NCBI RefSeq assembly: GCF_036226685.1
Contig: NZ_CP109009.1
Location: 3,410,001-3,474,000, forward strand
Source of the DNA: Streptomyces sp. NBC_00690
Lineage (GTDB): Bacteria > Actinomycetota > Actinomycetes > Streptomycetales > Streptomycetaceae
Direction: 5' to 3'
DNA length: 64,000 bases
The notes beneath the pieces are model-generated. The model searched no databases. It was given only the letters and a program-made list of their open reading frames with translations, and was not told the origin of the DNA. A program made the position numbers and the translations under genes. The number at the start of each line of letters is the position of its first letter. The stretch's first letter is position 1. This document shows, piece after piece, positions 1 to 8,021 of the stretch.

Positions 1-1370
1 ACGGCGTCCGACTCCAGCGCCTCGAAGGGCAGCATGTCCTGGTCGCCGGTGTCCTCGTCCTGCTCCCGGTTGGCCTCGTCCATCTCCTTCTCGGAGTCGG
101 CGTACGGGTCCTCCTCGCCGTCCTTCTTCGGCCGGTCGAGCACATGATCACGCTCGACCTCCATCTCATTGGCGAAGGTGAGCAGCGCGGGGATGGTGGG
201 CACGAAGACCGACGCGGTCTCGCCCCGCCTTCTGGACCGTACGAAACGGCCCACGGCCTGGGCGAAGAACAGGGGGGTCGAAATGGTGGTGGCGTACACG
301 CCGACGGCCAGCCGGGGCACGTCCACGCCCTCGGAGACCATCCGGACCGCGACCATCCAGCGGTCCTCGTTCTCGCTGAAGTCGTCGATGCGTTGTGAGG
401 CACCGGTGTCATCGGAAAGGACGACGGTCGCCTTGGACCCGGTGATCTCACGGATGAGCTTGGCATAGGCGCGGGCCGAGTCCTGGTCGGAGGCGATCAC
501 CAGGCCGCCTGCGTCCGGGATGGACTTGCGCACCTCGGTGAGCCGTTGATCGGCCGCCCGCAGCACATTGGGCATCCACTCGCCGCGCGGGTCGAGCGCG
601 GTGCGCCACGCCTGCGAGATGGCGTCCTTGGTCATGGGCTCACCGAGGCGGGCGGCGATCTCGTCCCCGGCCTTGGTGCGCCAGCGCATGTTGCCGCTGT
701 AGCTGAGGAAGATGACGGGCCGCACGACGCCGTCGCCGAGGGCGTTGCCGTAGCCGTAGGTGTAGTCGGCGGCGGATCGTCGGATGCCGTCGTTGCCCTC
801 CTCGTAGGTGACGAAGGGGATCGGGTTGGTGTCCGACCTGAAGGGCGTACCGGTCAGGGTGAGCCGACGCGTCGCCGGGTCGAAGGCTTCGAGGCACGCC
901 TCACCCCAGGACTTGGAATCACCGGCGTGATGGATCTCGTCCAGGATGACGAGGGTCTTGCGCTGCTCGCAGCGGTTGCGGTGGAGCATGGGGCGTACGC
1001 CGACACCCGCGTAGGTGATCGCGACGCCGTGGTACTCCTTGCTGAGCGGGCCCGCGCTGTAGTCGGGGTCCAGCTTGATCCCTATCCGCGCGGCTGCCGC
1101 GGCCCACTGCTTCTTCAGGTGCTCGGTGGGCGCGACGACGGTCACCTGCTGGACCACATGGTGGTGCAGCAGCCAGGAGGCGAGGGTGAGCGCGAAGGTG
1201 GTCTTCCCCGCGCCGGGGGTGGCGACGGCCAGGAAGTCGCGGGGCTGTTCCTGGAGGTATCTCTCCATCGCCCCTTGCTGCCAGGCACGCAGCTTGCTGG
1301 CGGTACCCCAGGGGGCCCGGCCTGGGAAGGCGGGCGAGAGGTGGTGGGAGTGGGAGGCGGTAGTAGTCAC
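1..1370 (-). CDS. DEAD/DEAH-box helicase, SF2 (C-terminus beyond window)
   Basis: ATP-dependent superfamily 2 helicase, probably acting on DNA; the exact role is not evident. Read on the minus strand it shows Walker A (TPGAGKT) near residue 50, motif II DEIHH (a DEAH variant), motif III-like TGTPFRS, motif V (SEGVDVPRLAVGVYAT) and motif VI (QAVGRFVRSR), so both RecA lobes are present. After motif VI comes an acidic tail rich in Glu and Asp that runs off the left edge, so the gene is partial only at its C-terminus. The chosen start is GTG at 1370 (VTTTASHSHH); a GGAG sits only 3-4 nt before it. In-frame GTG codons further upstream are alternatives, so the exact start is uncertain. No partner gene is visible. 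Family assignment is firm, biological role unknown. Confidence 0.9.
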   Translation of the reverse strand, partial: MTTTASHSHHLSPAFPGRAPWGTASKLRAWQQGAMERYLQEQPRDFLAVATPGAGKTTFALTLASWLLHHHVVQQVTVVAPTEHLKKQWAAAAARIGIKLDPDYSAGPLSKEYHGVAITYAGVGVRPMLHRNRCEQRKTLVILDEIHHAGDSKSWGEACLEAFDPATRRLTLTGTPFRSDTNPIPFVTYEEGNDGIRRSAADYTYGYGNALGDGVVRPVIFLSYSGNMRWRTKAGDEIAARLGEPMTKDAISQAWRTALDPRGEWMPNVLRAADQRLTEVRKSIPDAGGLVIASDQDSARAYAKLIREITGSKATVVLSDDTGASQRIDDFSENEDRWMVAVRMVSEGVDVPRLAVGVYATTISTPLFFAQAVGRFVRSRRRGETASVFVPTIPALLTFANEMEVERDHVLDRPKKDGEEDPYADSEKEMDEANREQDEDTGDQDMLPFEALESDA

Positions 1371-1640
1371 GGTCTCCGCTTCGACGCTCGTCCAGGGCAC
1401 GACGCGGCGGGGGGTGCCACGGGTGGTGTACGGGTATGACAACCGGGCCACCCTACCTGTGTGACCACGCCGGTCCGCTCCGGACGACGCCCCCGCGGAC
1501 GGTGAGATGGACCTCACGGGCATCCGCCCCGACGGCCCACTTCACCCTCATCGGGGCATTCCTCCCGGGTGTCGACCACTCCCCCGGGTGGCGACGACCA
1601 CCGCGGGGAGAGGGTCGGGAGCCGGGGTCGTCGATCCGTG

Positions 1641-3116
1641 TCACACGGGTTCTTGGACCCGCACCCGCGTCGACACCCACGCTCCGACCAGGGCGACCAG
1701 CGCCATGGGCAGGAAGACCACCACGAAGGCGGCCGGGTGCGAGGCGCCGGCCTCGGTGATCGCGCCGTGGCCGGCCACCGAGGCGCCGCCGAGCGCTGCG
1801 AAGGCCGCGCCGCCGCCGGCGAGCAGGATGACGTTCGACAGCCCGTCCGAGATCTGGAGGGCCGCCGAGTTCGACCCGGCCTCCTCGGGCTCCGAGAGCT
1901 TGAGCAACATCACGCTGGTCGACGCGATCACCATGCCCATGCCGAAGCAGCCGATGGCCCAGGAGACGGCCACGATCCACACCGGCATCCAGTCGATCAG
2001 TACGGTCGGAGCACCGGCGATCGCCACGGCCACCAGCACCATCCCGAACACCATCAGCCGTTCCCGGTGCGGCTCCATCCGCGGCCGGGACTGGATGAAC
2101 GACCCCAGAGCCCAGGTCACCCCGCCCGCGGCGAGCGAGAAGCCGGCCATGGTCGGGGACAGCCCGCGCTGGGTGACCAGCATCAGCGGGACGAAGGACT
2201 CGGCAGCGATGAAGGAGCCCGCGGAGATACCGCGCAGCAGCACCACGGACGGCAGCCCGCGGGCGGCCCGGTAGGTGCCCTTCGGCAGCAGCCCGAGGAC
2301 CGCGGGCACCAGCAGCGCCGCGCCGACGGCCGCCGGCAGCAGGGAGAGCCATCGCAGGTCCTGCGCCGCGTACTGGAGGAGCGCGGCACCGAGGGAGATG
2401 CCGAGGGCCAGCCGGATGCGCTGGGCGTCGAAGCTCAATCGGGGCGCCGAAGGATCGGCGGGCCCGGACGCCATGCGTCGGATCTGCGGCAGGGCCAGGG
2501 CGAGCGGGAAGACCACGAGCGCGGGGATGCCGACGAAGACCCAGCGCCAACCCAACTGCTCGGTGACCGTCCCGGAGGCCAGCGGTCCGACCACGGAGGG
2601 GATCACCCAACTCGCGGCGAAGGCGGCGAGTATCGCCGGCCGCAGCCGCTCCGGGTAGGCGCGTCCGATGACCACGTAGAGCGCGACGATCACCATGCCG
2701 CCGCCGAGGCCCTGTACCGCGCGCCCCAGGATGAACAGCCACATCGTGCTCGCGGTGCCGGAGAGCAGCAGTCCGGCACCGAAGGCGGATATACCGGTCG
2801 CCAGCGGCCTCAGCGGACCGTCCCGGTCGGCCCACTGACCGGACAGGACCATCGCGAAGAGGCTGGTGGTGAAGTACGAGGAGAAGGCGAAGGCGTATAG
2901 CCCGATGCCGTTCAGCTCACGGGCGGCCACCGGCATCGCGGTGCCGACGGCGGTCGCCTCGAAGGCGATCAGCAGGACGACGGAGACGATGCCCACGCTA
3001 AGCGCTCGATAGCTCCGGCCGAGTACCCCGCCCTGGGACTGCTCGTCGATGGTGGGTGCGTCGGGCGCAGGGGTCGGTTTCGTGACGTCGGCGTCACGTG
3101 GGTCCAGGGCGGTCAT
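1641..3116 (-). CDS. MFS transporter, multidrug-efflux type
   Basis: 491-residue integral membrane protein of the major facilitator superfamily, likely a proton-driven exporter. The sequence is a succession of hydrophobic segments, starting with VLLIAFEATAVGTAMPVAA at about residues 47-65, as in DHA-type drug transporters. The A-motif-like GQWADRDGPLRPL follows in the TM2-TM3 loop. Length and hydrophobicity suit a 12-14 TM protein. The N-terminal 35 residues are polar and cytoplasmic. It starts at ATG 3116 with no strong Shine-Dalgarno sequence. It is monocistronic and read away from tRNA-Cys; no regulator gene is adjacent. Substrate cannot be inferred. Confidence 0.88.
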   Translation of the reverse strand: MTALDPRDADVTKPTPAPDAPTIDEQSQGGVLGRSYRALSVGIVSVVLLIAFEATAVGTAMPVAARELNGIGLYAFAFSSYFTTSLFAMVLSGQWADRDGPLRPLATGISAFGAGLLLSGTASTMWLFILGRAVQGLGGGMVIVALYVVIGRAYPERLRPAILAAFAASWVIPSVVGPLASGTVTEQLGWRWVFVGIPALVVFPLALALPQIRRMASGPADPSAPRLSFDAQRIRLALGISLGAALLQYAAQDLRWLSLLPAAVGAALLVPAVLGLLPKGTYRAARGLPSVVLLRGISAGSFIAAESFVPLMLVTQRGLSPTMAGFSLAAGGVTWALGSFIQSRPRMEPHRERLMVFGMVLVAVAIAGAPTVLIDWMPVWIVAVSWAIGCFGMGMVIASTSVMLLKLSEPEEAGSNSAALQISDGLSNVILLAGGGAAFAALGGASVAGHGAITEAGASHPAAFVVVFLPMALVALVGAWVSTRVRVQEPV

Positions 3117-3238
3117 GACCCAAGGGTAAGGGGCGTGAACCGGCTTGAACCCTGTCGCATGGTCCGACCCGTCCTGGTCCCTTGGTCGTACGACTGTGAA
3201 CGCCCTGTGGCAGCTGTATTGCAGTGTGCCCGGTGGTC

Positions 3239-3268
3239 TTGAGCGGGCGCCGACCGACGGCCTACGGT
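3239..3268 (+). promoter_or_regulatory. Putative sigma-70-type promoter of tRNA-Cys
   Basis: TTGAGC at 3239-3244 and TACGGT at 3263-3268 are separated by 18 nt. This resembles -35 and -10 hexamers and would place the start about 12-15 nt upstream of the mature tRNA. Inferred from spacing and similarity only. Confidence 0.4.
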
Positions 3269-3287
3269 CTGATCAGTAGCAACGCAC

Positions 3288-3362
3288 GACCGCGTGCCCG
3301 AGTGGTTCAGGGACTCGACTGCAACTCGAGTTACACCGGTTCGAATCCGGTCGCGGTCTCCA
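3288..3362 (+). tRNA. tRNA-Cys (anticodon GCA), CCA encoded
   Basis: The 75-nt sequence folds into a cloverleaf. The acceptor stem is GACCGCG/CGCGGTC (3288-3294 with 3352-3358). The anticodon stem CTCGA/TCGAG (3314-3318 with 3326-3330) encloses loop CTGCAAC with GCA at 3321-3323. The T stem is ACCGG/CCGGT (3335-3339 with 3347-3351) around TTCGAAT. The discriminator is T at 3359, the base typical of tRNA-Cys, followed by an encoded CCA. The D stem is short (3 bp). Confidence 0.96.
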
Positions 3363-3479
3363 GGCCGGGACGTCCCGGACTTCAGCTGAGGGGTTCCCCA
3401 CAGTCGAGGTCCGGGACGTTGTCGTTGTCAGTGCCGGGCCGCAGGGCATGCGGTACCGGGCATGGGGTACCGGGTATCT

Positions 3480-3507
3480 GGCATCCGGCATCCGGCATCC
3501 GGCATCC
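3480..3507. repeat. Four tandem copies of GGCATCC
   Basis: Four exact head-to-tail copies of the 7-mer GGCATCC lie about 120 nt downstream of tRNA-Cys. They are preceded by a looser repeat of GGTACCGGGCAT type at about 3450-3475. The rest of 3363-3701 holds no gene I can support. Confidence 0.8.
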
Positions 3508-3701
3508 GCGAGAGGGAAACTCACCTCCGTACCGGGCGATGGGCCCGCGGGTCCCGACCTCGCCCCCGTGCCGCGGGTTCCCGGACCGGCCCACCACTCC
3601 CCGCCCGGCGCGCGAGGTGAGTGACCTCACACTCCGAGCGTGGTGAACGGGCCGCTGGGTGCGGCGGGGATCACCCCGCGCGGTGAGGGGAACGGGCCCG
3701 A

Positions 3702-4256
3702 CTACGGACAGGTCGTGACCGACGCCTCGGGCAGACGCGCGATGATCTCGTCCACGGTCTGCTCCGGCGTCTGCTCACTGGTGTCGAGCCACAGCCCCAC
3801 CCTGGGTGTCCGCTCCCGAAGCTCCGCGTCCAAGGACTCCGCCGTCCACCCCTCGCCGTATCCGCTCTTCGCTCGACCGGCCTCCCGGACACTGACGACG
3901 TCCGGGCGCGGCGCGAGGACGACCACGTACAGCGGGCGGGTACGGATGAGGCCGACGTACCCGGCGAACTCCGTGCCGATGACGACGTCCTGGAGGACAG
4001 CGGTGAATCCCGCCCCCGCATAGGTGTCGGCGGTCATGGCGGCGAGCCGGTACCGCAGCCGTAGCTGGGCGACGGCCTCGGGATCGAGGCCCGGGCCCAT
4101 CTCCGCCCGCCCCGAGACGACCATGCGCCGAAAGACGTCCCCGCGGACATGAGCGGCCCGCGGGACACGTTCGGCGAGGGTCTGCGCAACGGTGGACTTG
4201 CCGGAGGCCATGATCCCGGTGATGAGGACGACGGAGGACTTCAGTGGTTCGCTCAT
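3702..4256 (-). CDS. AAA-type P-loop kinase / phosphotransferase-like protein
   Basis: 184-residue soluble protein with an N-terminal Walker A, GIMASGKST (about residues 14-22), of the nucleoside/shikimate-kinase and chloramphenicol-phosphotransferase-like superfamily. RGDVFRRM follows at about residues 38-45, the position where such kinases hold the catalytic or substrate-binding Asp. VVLAPRPDVVSVRE and the later Arg-rich stretch resemble the CORE and LID regions. It probably phosphorylates a small molecule; the substrate is unknown. The start is ATG 4256. It is separated from the following lipoprotein gene by about 80 nt and probably does not belong to that cassette. Confidence 0.75.
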   Translation of the reverse strand: MSEPLKSSVVLITGIMASGKSTVAQTLAERVPRAAHVRGDVFRRMVVSGRAEMGPGLDPEAVAQLRLRYRLAAMTADTYAGAGFTAVLQDVVIGTEFAGYVGLIRTRPLYVVVLAPRPDVVSVREAGRAKSGYGEGWTAESLDAELRERTPRVGLWLDTSEQTPEQTVDEIIARLPEASVTTCP

Positions 4257-4339
4257 GTCCCAGGACGCTAGCCATCCCCGTCGTCACTCTCACCCCGGTT
4301 TTCCGTCACGCCCCTCGGATGCGCTCACCGCAGGGCGAA

Positions 4340-5056
4340 CTAGCCGGCGGTCGGCTTGGGAGCCACCGGCTTCAGAACGGGTGCATCGGTCAGTCCGCCG
4401 TCTCCCGCACATCCGAGCTTCTTGGCGACGGCGAAAGCGGCCGAGTTGAGCAAGGTCATATTGGCCGCGCTCAGTTCACGCACGTCCCCACTCGGCTCCG
4501 ATCTGACACGCAACACTCCCCGCACGACCGCAGGATCATCCTTGGTGCTGCCCAGCTTGGGGCTCGTACAAAGGAAGTACTGGGAGGCGTAGTTGTTGCC
4601 GGCCAGCGCGCGGCGACCGAGCTGATATGCGGTCAGCCTGGCCGCGATGTCCTTGCTGTCGAGGAACTCACCGTCGTCCAGGGCGAACGCCAACGACACA
4701 TCGTCCAGGTCGGAAGGCCCATCTGCGTAGACGTGGCAGACACTGGACTCCCTCCCCTTGCTCGGACCGGACGACTCATAGTCGAAGACGATGTTGGAGA
4801 CCGTCTTGTCCAGGCCGTTCCCGACACTGTTCTGTACGAAGCGATCCGCTTCGGTGACCTTGGTCAGAGCCTGACGGGCCGCGGGGGCCGTGAAGACCCC
4901 CTCACAGATCTCACCGGCGCCGACGAGCTTCTGGTCCGAGCCGTCACCGCCGTCGCCGTCCTTCCCCGAACAGGAGACCAGCGAAAGACCGAGCGCCCCA
5001 ACGAGGATCGCGGATGCCGCCGCCTGCCACGCCTTGATGACCTTCACATCCCTCAT
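4340..5056 (-). CDS. Putative lipoprotein, last gene of the ESX-type cassette
   Basis: 238-residue exported lipoprotein. It has a basic N-terminus, a hydrophobic stretch (ASAILVGALGLSLV) and a lipobox LVSC with Cys at about residue 29. A Gly/Asp-rich linker (SGKDGDGGDGSD) follows. The mature part has several conserved-looking Cys residues (GEICEG, VCHVYADG, YFLCTSP, KKLGCAG) that could form disulfides. No recognised domain. Its ATG overlaps the stop of the 771-residue gene upstream by 4 nt, so the two are probably translationally coupled. It would be anchored to the outer face of the membrane. It could be a partner, immunity or receptor protein for the product upstream; that is inference from coupling only. 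Confidence 0.8.
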   Translation of the reverse strand: MRDVKVIKAWQAAASAILVGALGLSLVSCSGKDGDGGDGSDQKLVGAGEICEGVFTAPAARQALTKVTEADRFVQNSVGNGLDKTVSNIVFDYESSGPSKGRESSVCHVYADGPSDLDDVSLAFALDDGEFLDSKDIAARLTAYQLGRRALAGNNYASQYFLCTSPKLGSTKDDPAVVRGVLRVRSEPSGDVRELSAANMTLLNSAAFAVAKKLGCAGDGGLTDAPVLKPVAPKPTAG

Positions 5057-7368
5057 GTCTGCGGGGTCGTGCCGTGTCGACCCTGCCCCAGCGTTCCCTT
5101 GCTGTAGCCGTTGGTCAGCGCCTCTTCGAGGTCCTGACCGAAGTCGCTGTTCGGATCGATCCGGTGCTGCTGCATGAACTTCTCCATCGGCGACTCGGCC
5201 GTCATCTCACCCGCGCGGAAGATCTCGTTGCGCGTCTCCTGGGTCTTCTCCGAACTGTCCTGCTGCTCGGTCTTGGTCCAGTCACTGATCACCTGACCGA
5301 TCTGGGTCTCCAGAGCCCCGCTACCGGTCTCCACAGCCAGCGGTACGAGGATCGCCGCCGCCCCCGCGCCCGCCACAGTGGCCGGAAGGAAGGCGACACC
5401 CGCACCGATCGCCGCCGCGGCCCCGAAGTTGACCCAGGCCGAACGCTCCTCCAACGCCTTGTTGTACTCCTCGTCCTTCTTTTTGTTCGTCGCGTCGACC
5501 TGATCGGCGCGCGACTGGTCGAGCATGCCCTGCACCTCCGCACCGGTGCGGACCACTTCCCTGGCGTGGCCTTCGTTGACCTTCCCGCCCTCGCCGACCT
5601 GCGCTTCCAGCATGCTGGTGGTGTAGATGCGCTCGGCCACCGAGACGGAGGCGTACGCATCCGGATGCTGGCCGAGCGTGCTCAGGAACTGGCGCGCGTT
5701 GTCACGACCGAACTCGGCGTGCGCCTCGGCGTCCTTGCCCGGCGCGAAGAGGCTGTCCGACTTGTTCTCGTTGAGCGCCCAGTTGATGTCGTCGACATAG
5801 CCGGCGCCCATGCGTCCGAGGCTGTCGGCCATCGCCTCCTGCTGCTTGAGGAGCCCCGCGTCGCCCCCGTACTTCTCGACGACCTCCTCCATGATCTTCG
5901 AGGAGGTCTCGTCCCGGATCAGCTTGGGGTTGGGGTCGTCGTAGGCATGGCCGAGCGTGGCGGCCTCCAGGGCGTGCCCGAACGCATCGGGCATGTGGTT
6001 CAGCGACTTGCCCATCTCATCGGGGTCATGGCCCGTGATGTCGGGGAAGGACTTAAAGTCCTTGTCACCGAAGTAGTCCAGATAGCTCTTGATCTCCTTG
6101 CCGTCCTCGTCCTTCGGCAGACCGCCCTTGACGGTGCCGTCGTCGTTGAACGCCTTCGGATCGGAGGAGAAGAACTCCTTGGAGGCTTCGGGACTGTGCC
6201 CCAGTGCCTCCAACATGCTCAGCATCGGGTCATAGCCGGAACCGTTCTTGCCCGAGGGATTGAACGGGTTCTTGTCCCAGCTCGACGTGCTCTTGTTCTC
6301 GGCGAACAGGTACGGGTCCTTGGCATGGAGCTGCGTCACATGCTGAGCGATCGGGGTCAGGAACTTGGGGTCGTAGTTCCCGTACCGCATGATGCCGCCG
6401 AGGAGCTGATAGCCGAACGGGCCATTGTGGTCGTACTTGGCAAGGGGAATACGCTCGGTACCCAACTTGCGCATTTCCTCGGACCAGCGCTGACCCCATT
6501 TGTCGTCCGCGCCGGAGGAACCGGTGGCAGTCGCCAGATTGAGGCCCAGATTGCGCTGGAGCTCCTGGACGTCCTTCAACCGTTCCTTGTCCTGCTTGCT
6601 GTAGTTGTAGGTGTCCGTGGACAACTGACCGAAGAACTCCAGTGACTTCTTCGGCCCCATGGTGTCGTAGAACGCCCGGGAGAAGTCGCGCGAACCGTGG
6701 TTGTCCTTCAGCAACTCATTCAGCTGCTGGAGCTCGGTGTGGGTGAGATCGCGGCCCTTGTTCGCGAGGTCGACAGCGCGGGCCGCCTCCTCCGCATCGA
6801 TGCTCGTGTACTTGGGCGCGCTGAAGTTGTGCTGGTCGCTCGTGATGTTCGCCTTGAGCGCGTTGGACGTCGCCACATCGGCGTCGGTACATGTCTCAAG
6901 CACCGCTTCTATACGGGCCTGCATGGCTTCGACCTTGGCCCGCTGTTCCCTGAGCGCGGGCTCGTAGTCGGGATCGCGACGATACGTGCGGTCTTGGGCC
7001 AGATCGTGCTTTGGACGAACCACCCCGTGCGCCCCCACGACGAGCCCCTGGGCGGGGGCATCCACGTCAACGATCTTCTTCAGCTCGTCCTGGGACTTCT
7101 TGAACTCACGATGGCCGTCCTCAAGGATCTGCTTGATGCCCTTGGCGGCCTTGGCTGCGTCGTCGAACTCCTTGGCCGTCTTGTCGATGAACGGCTTCGT
7201 GACCTCGGCGTTGACACCACGCCAGTAGTCGTCCTTGGCCTTGTTCGCCATGGTCGTACGAGCGTCCTCGGCGAGCTTCTCCAGCTTGGTCACCATGGCC
7301 GACCACTCACCGACCGCCGAATTCAGTTTGCCCAGCGGGGCCTGGTACACATTGTCGAACGTCAGCAT
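5053..7368 (-). CDS. Large ESX-associated helical protein, putative T7SS substrate
   Basis: 771 residues, no known catalytic domain recognised. The N-terminal 110 residues are amphipathic helix (PLGKLNSAVGEWSAMVTKLEKL onwards, containing a GEW turn), as in WXG100/LXG-like secreted proteins. The middle is hydrophilic and charged, rich in Lys/Asp/Glu. A hydrophobic Gly/Ala segment at about 648-681 (FGAAAAIGAGVAFLPATVAG...) could insert in or cross a membrane; a charged tail follows. No Sec signal peptide. The gene sits 14 nt after the 142-residue WXG100-like gene and overlaps the lipoprotein gene by 4 nt. Export through a type VII system is plausible but unproven. It could be a toxin-like effector or a structural surface protein. 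Confidence 0.82.
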   Translation of the reverse strand: MLTFDNVYQAPLGKLNSAVGEWSAMVTKLEKLAEDARTTMANKAKDDYWRGVNAEVTKPFIDKTAKEFDDAAKAAKGIKQILEDGHREFKKSQDELKKIVDVDAPAQGLVVGAHGVVRPKHDLAQDRTYRRDPDYEPALREQRAKVEAMQARIEAVLETCTDADVATSNALKANITSDQHNFSAPKYTSIDAEEAARAVDLANKGRDLTHTELQQLNELLKDNHGSRDFSRAFYDTMGPKKSLEFFGQLSTDTYNYSKQDKERLKDVQELQRNLGLNLATATGSSGADDKWGQRWSEEMRKLGTERIPLAKYDHNGPFGYQLLGGIMRYGNYDPKFLTPIAQHVTQLHAKDPYLFAENKSTSSWDKNPFNPSGKNGSGYDPMLSMLEALGHSPEASKEFFSSDPKAFNDDGTVKGGLPKDEDGKEIKSYLDYFGDKDFKSFPDITGHDPDEMGKSLNHMPDAFGHALEAATLGHAYDDPNPKLIRDETSSKIMEEVVEKYGGDAGLLKQQEAMADSLGRMGAGYVDDINWALNENKSDSLFAPGKDAEAHAEFGRDNARQFLSTLGQHPDAYASVSVAERIYTTSMLEAQVGEGGKVNEGHAREVVRTGAEVQGMLDQSRADQVDATNKKKDEEYNKALEERSAWVNFGAAAAIGAGVAFLPATVAGAGAAAILVPLAVETGSGALETQIGQVISDWTKTEQQDSSEKTQETRNEIFRAGEMTAESPMEKFMQQHRIDPNSDFGQDLEEALTNGYSKGTLGQGRHGTTPQT

Positions 7369-7382
7369 CTGTGGCCCCCGCC

Positions 7383-7811
7383 TTACTTGAGGAACTCGGT
7401 GATCTGAGACGTCCGGAAGGCCGTCTGGATGTCCTTCTCCTCATTGACGTGGGAGGCGGAGGTGTAGTCGAGGTGGTTCGATATATGGGCGCAGGCGTCA
7501 AGAAGCGTCTTCAGCTGCGAGGTCCAGGTCTTCTGTACGGTGCCGATCGCCGCACCGGTCTGAAAGCCGTTCACCGTCATGGTCGTACCGGCCTCGGTGG
7601 TGCTGGCCTCGGCATGCTTTCCGTCAGCCGAAAGCTGACCGTGCAGTTTGAAGGCGGCGCTCCCGAGCGCACCGAGCTGGTCCTGATTCACGCCGAGGTC
7701 CGCCCCGCCGCCACCGCCACCGCCCCCTGACGGCTCAACCTGGTTCAGCCGCATGCTGACGTTCACTGTGGAGGCGGAGCGAGTGGAGACCCACTCTTGG
7801 TCGAACGACAT
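7383..7811 (-). CDS. WXG100-superfamily-like small helical protein
   Basis: 142 residues starting MSFDQEWVSTRS at ATG 7811, with GGGGA about 7 nt upstream. The frame stays open for 66 more codons upstream, but that part looks non-coding and lacks a ribosome site. A short polar N-terminus is followed by a run of eight Gly residues (about residues 30-37). The rest, about 100 residues, is mostly helical, with KTWTSQLKTLLDACAHISNH near the end, resembling one arm of a WXG100 hairpin. It has no signal peptide or membrane segment. Position between the mycosin and the 771-residue gene supports a role in type VII secretion, as a substrate or chaperone-like partner. Confidence 0.72.
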   Translation of the reverse strand: MSFDQEWVSTRSASTVNVSMRLNQVEPSGGGGGGGGADLGVNQDQLGALGSAAFKLHGQLSADGKHAEASTTEAGTTMTVNGFQTGAAIGTVQKTWTSQLKTLLDACAHISNHLDYTSASHVNEEKDIQTAFRTSQITEFLK

Positions 7812-8021
7812 GGAAAATCCCCGTTTGCTGTCTCGTGATGGTGCACGTCGGCAGAAGCGACGTTGACCCCCGTCGACCTTCCGGTGGGACGGAGTGGCCC
7901 CACCGTAGGACGGCGACCCGCACGCATGATCGGCGTTTGGTGGGGATTCTGTGAAACCGCAGGCTCGGTGACAACCCCGTCGGACAGGACTCAATCCATA
8001 CGTCCGCAATTCAGCAATGCG

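Noticed and set aside
1569..2900. Plus-strand 443-codon frame opposite the MFS transporter
   Set aside because: Composition rich in His/Arg/Gly with no hydrophobic or domain pattern; antisense shadow.
3288..3362. Second att copy of the tRNA-Cys 3' end near the cassette's far border (about 11.7 kb)
   Set aside because: No copy of the GGTTCGAATCCGG-type core was found there by eye.
7812..8009. 66-codon N-terminal extension of the WXG100-like gene
   Set aside because: The extension is Arg/Cys/Pro-rich, has no ribosome site and overlaps an untranslated leader; the MSFDQEW start has GGGGA upstream.
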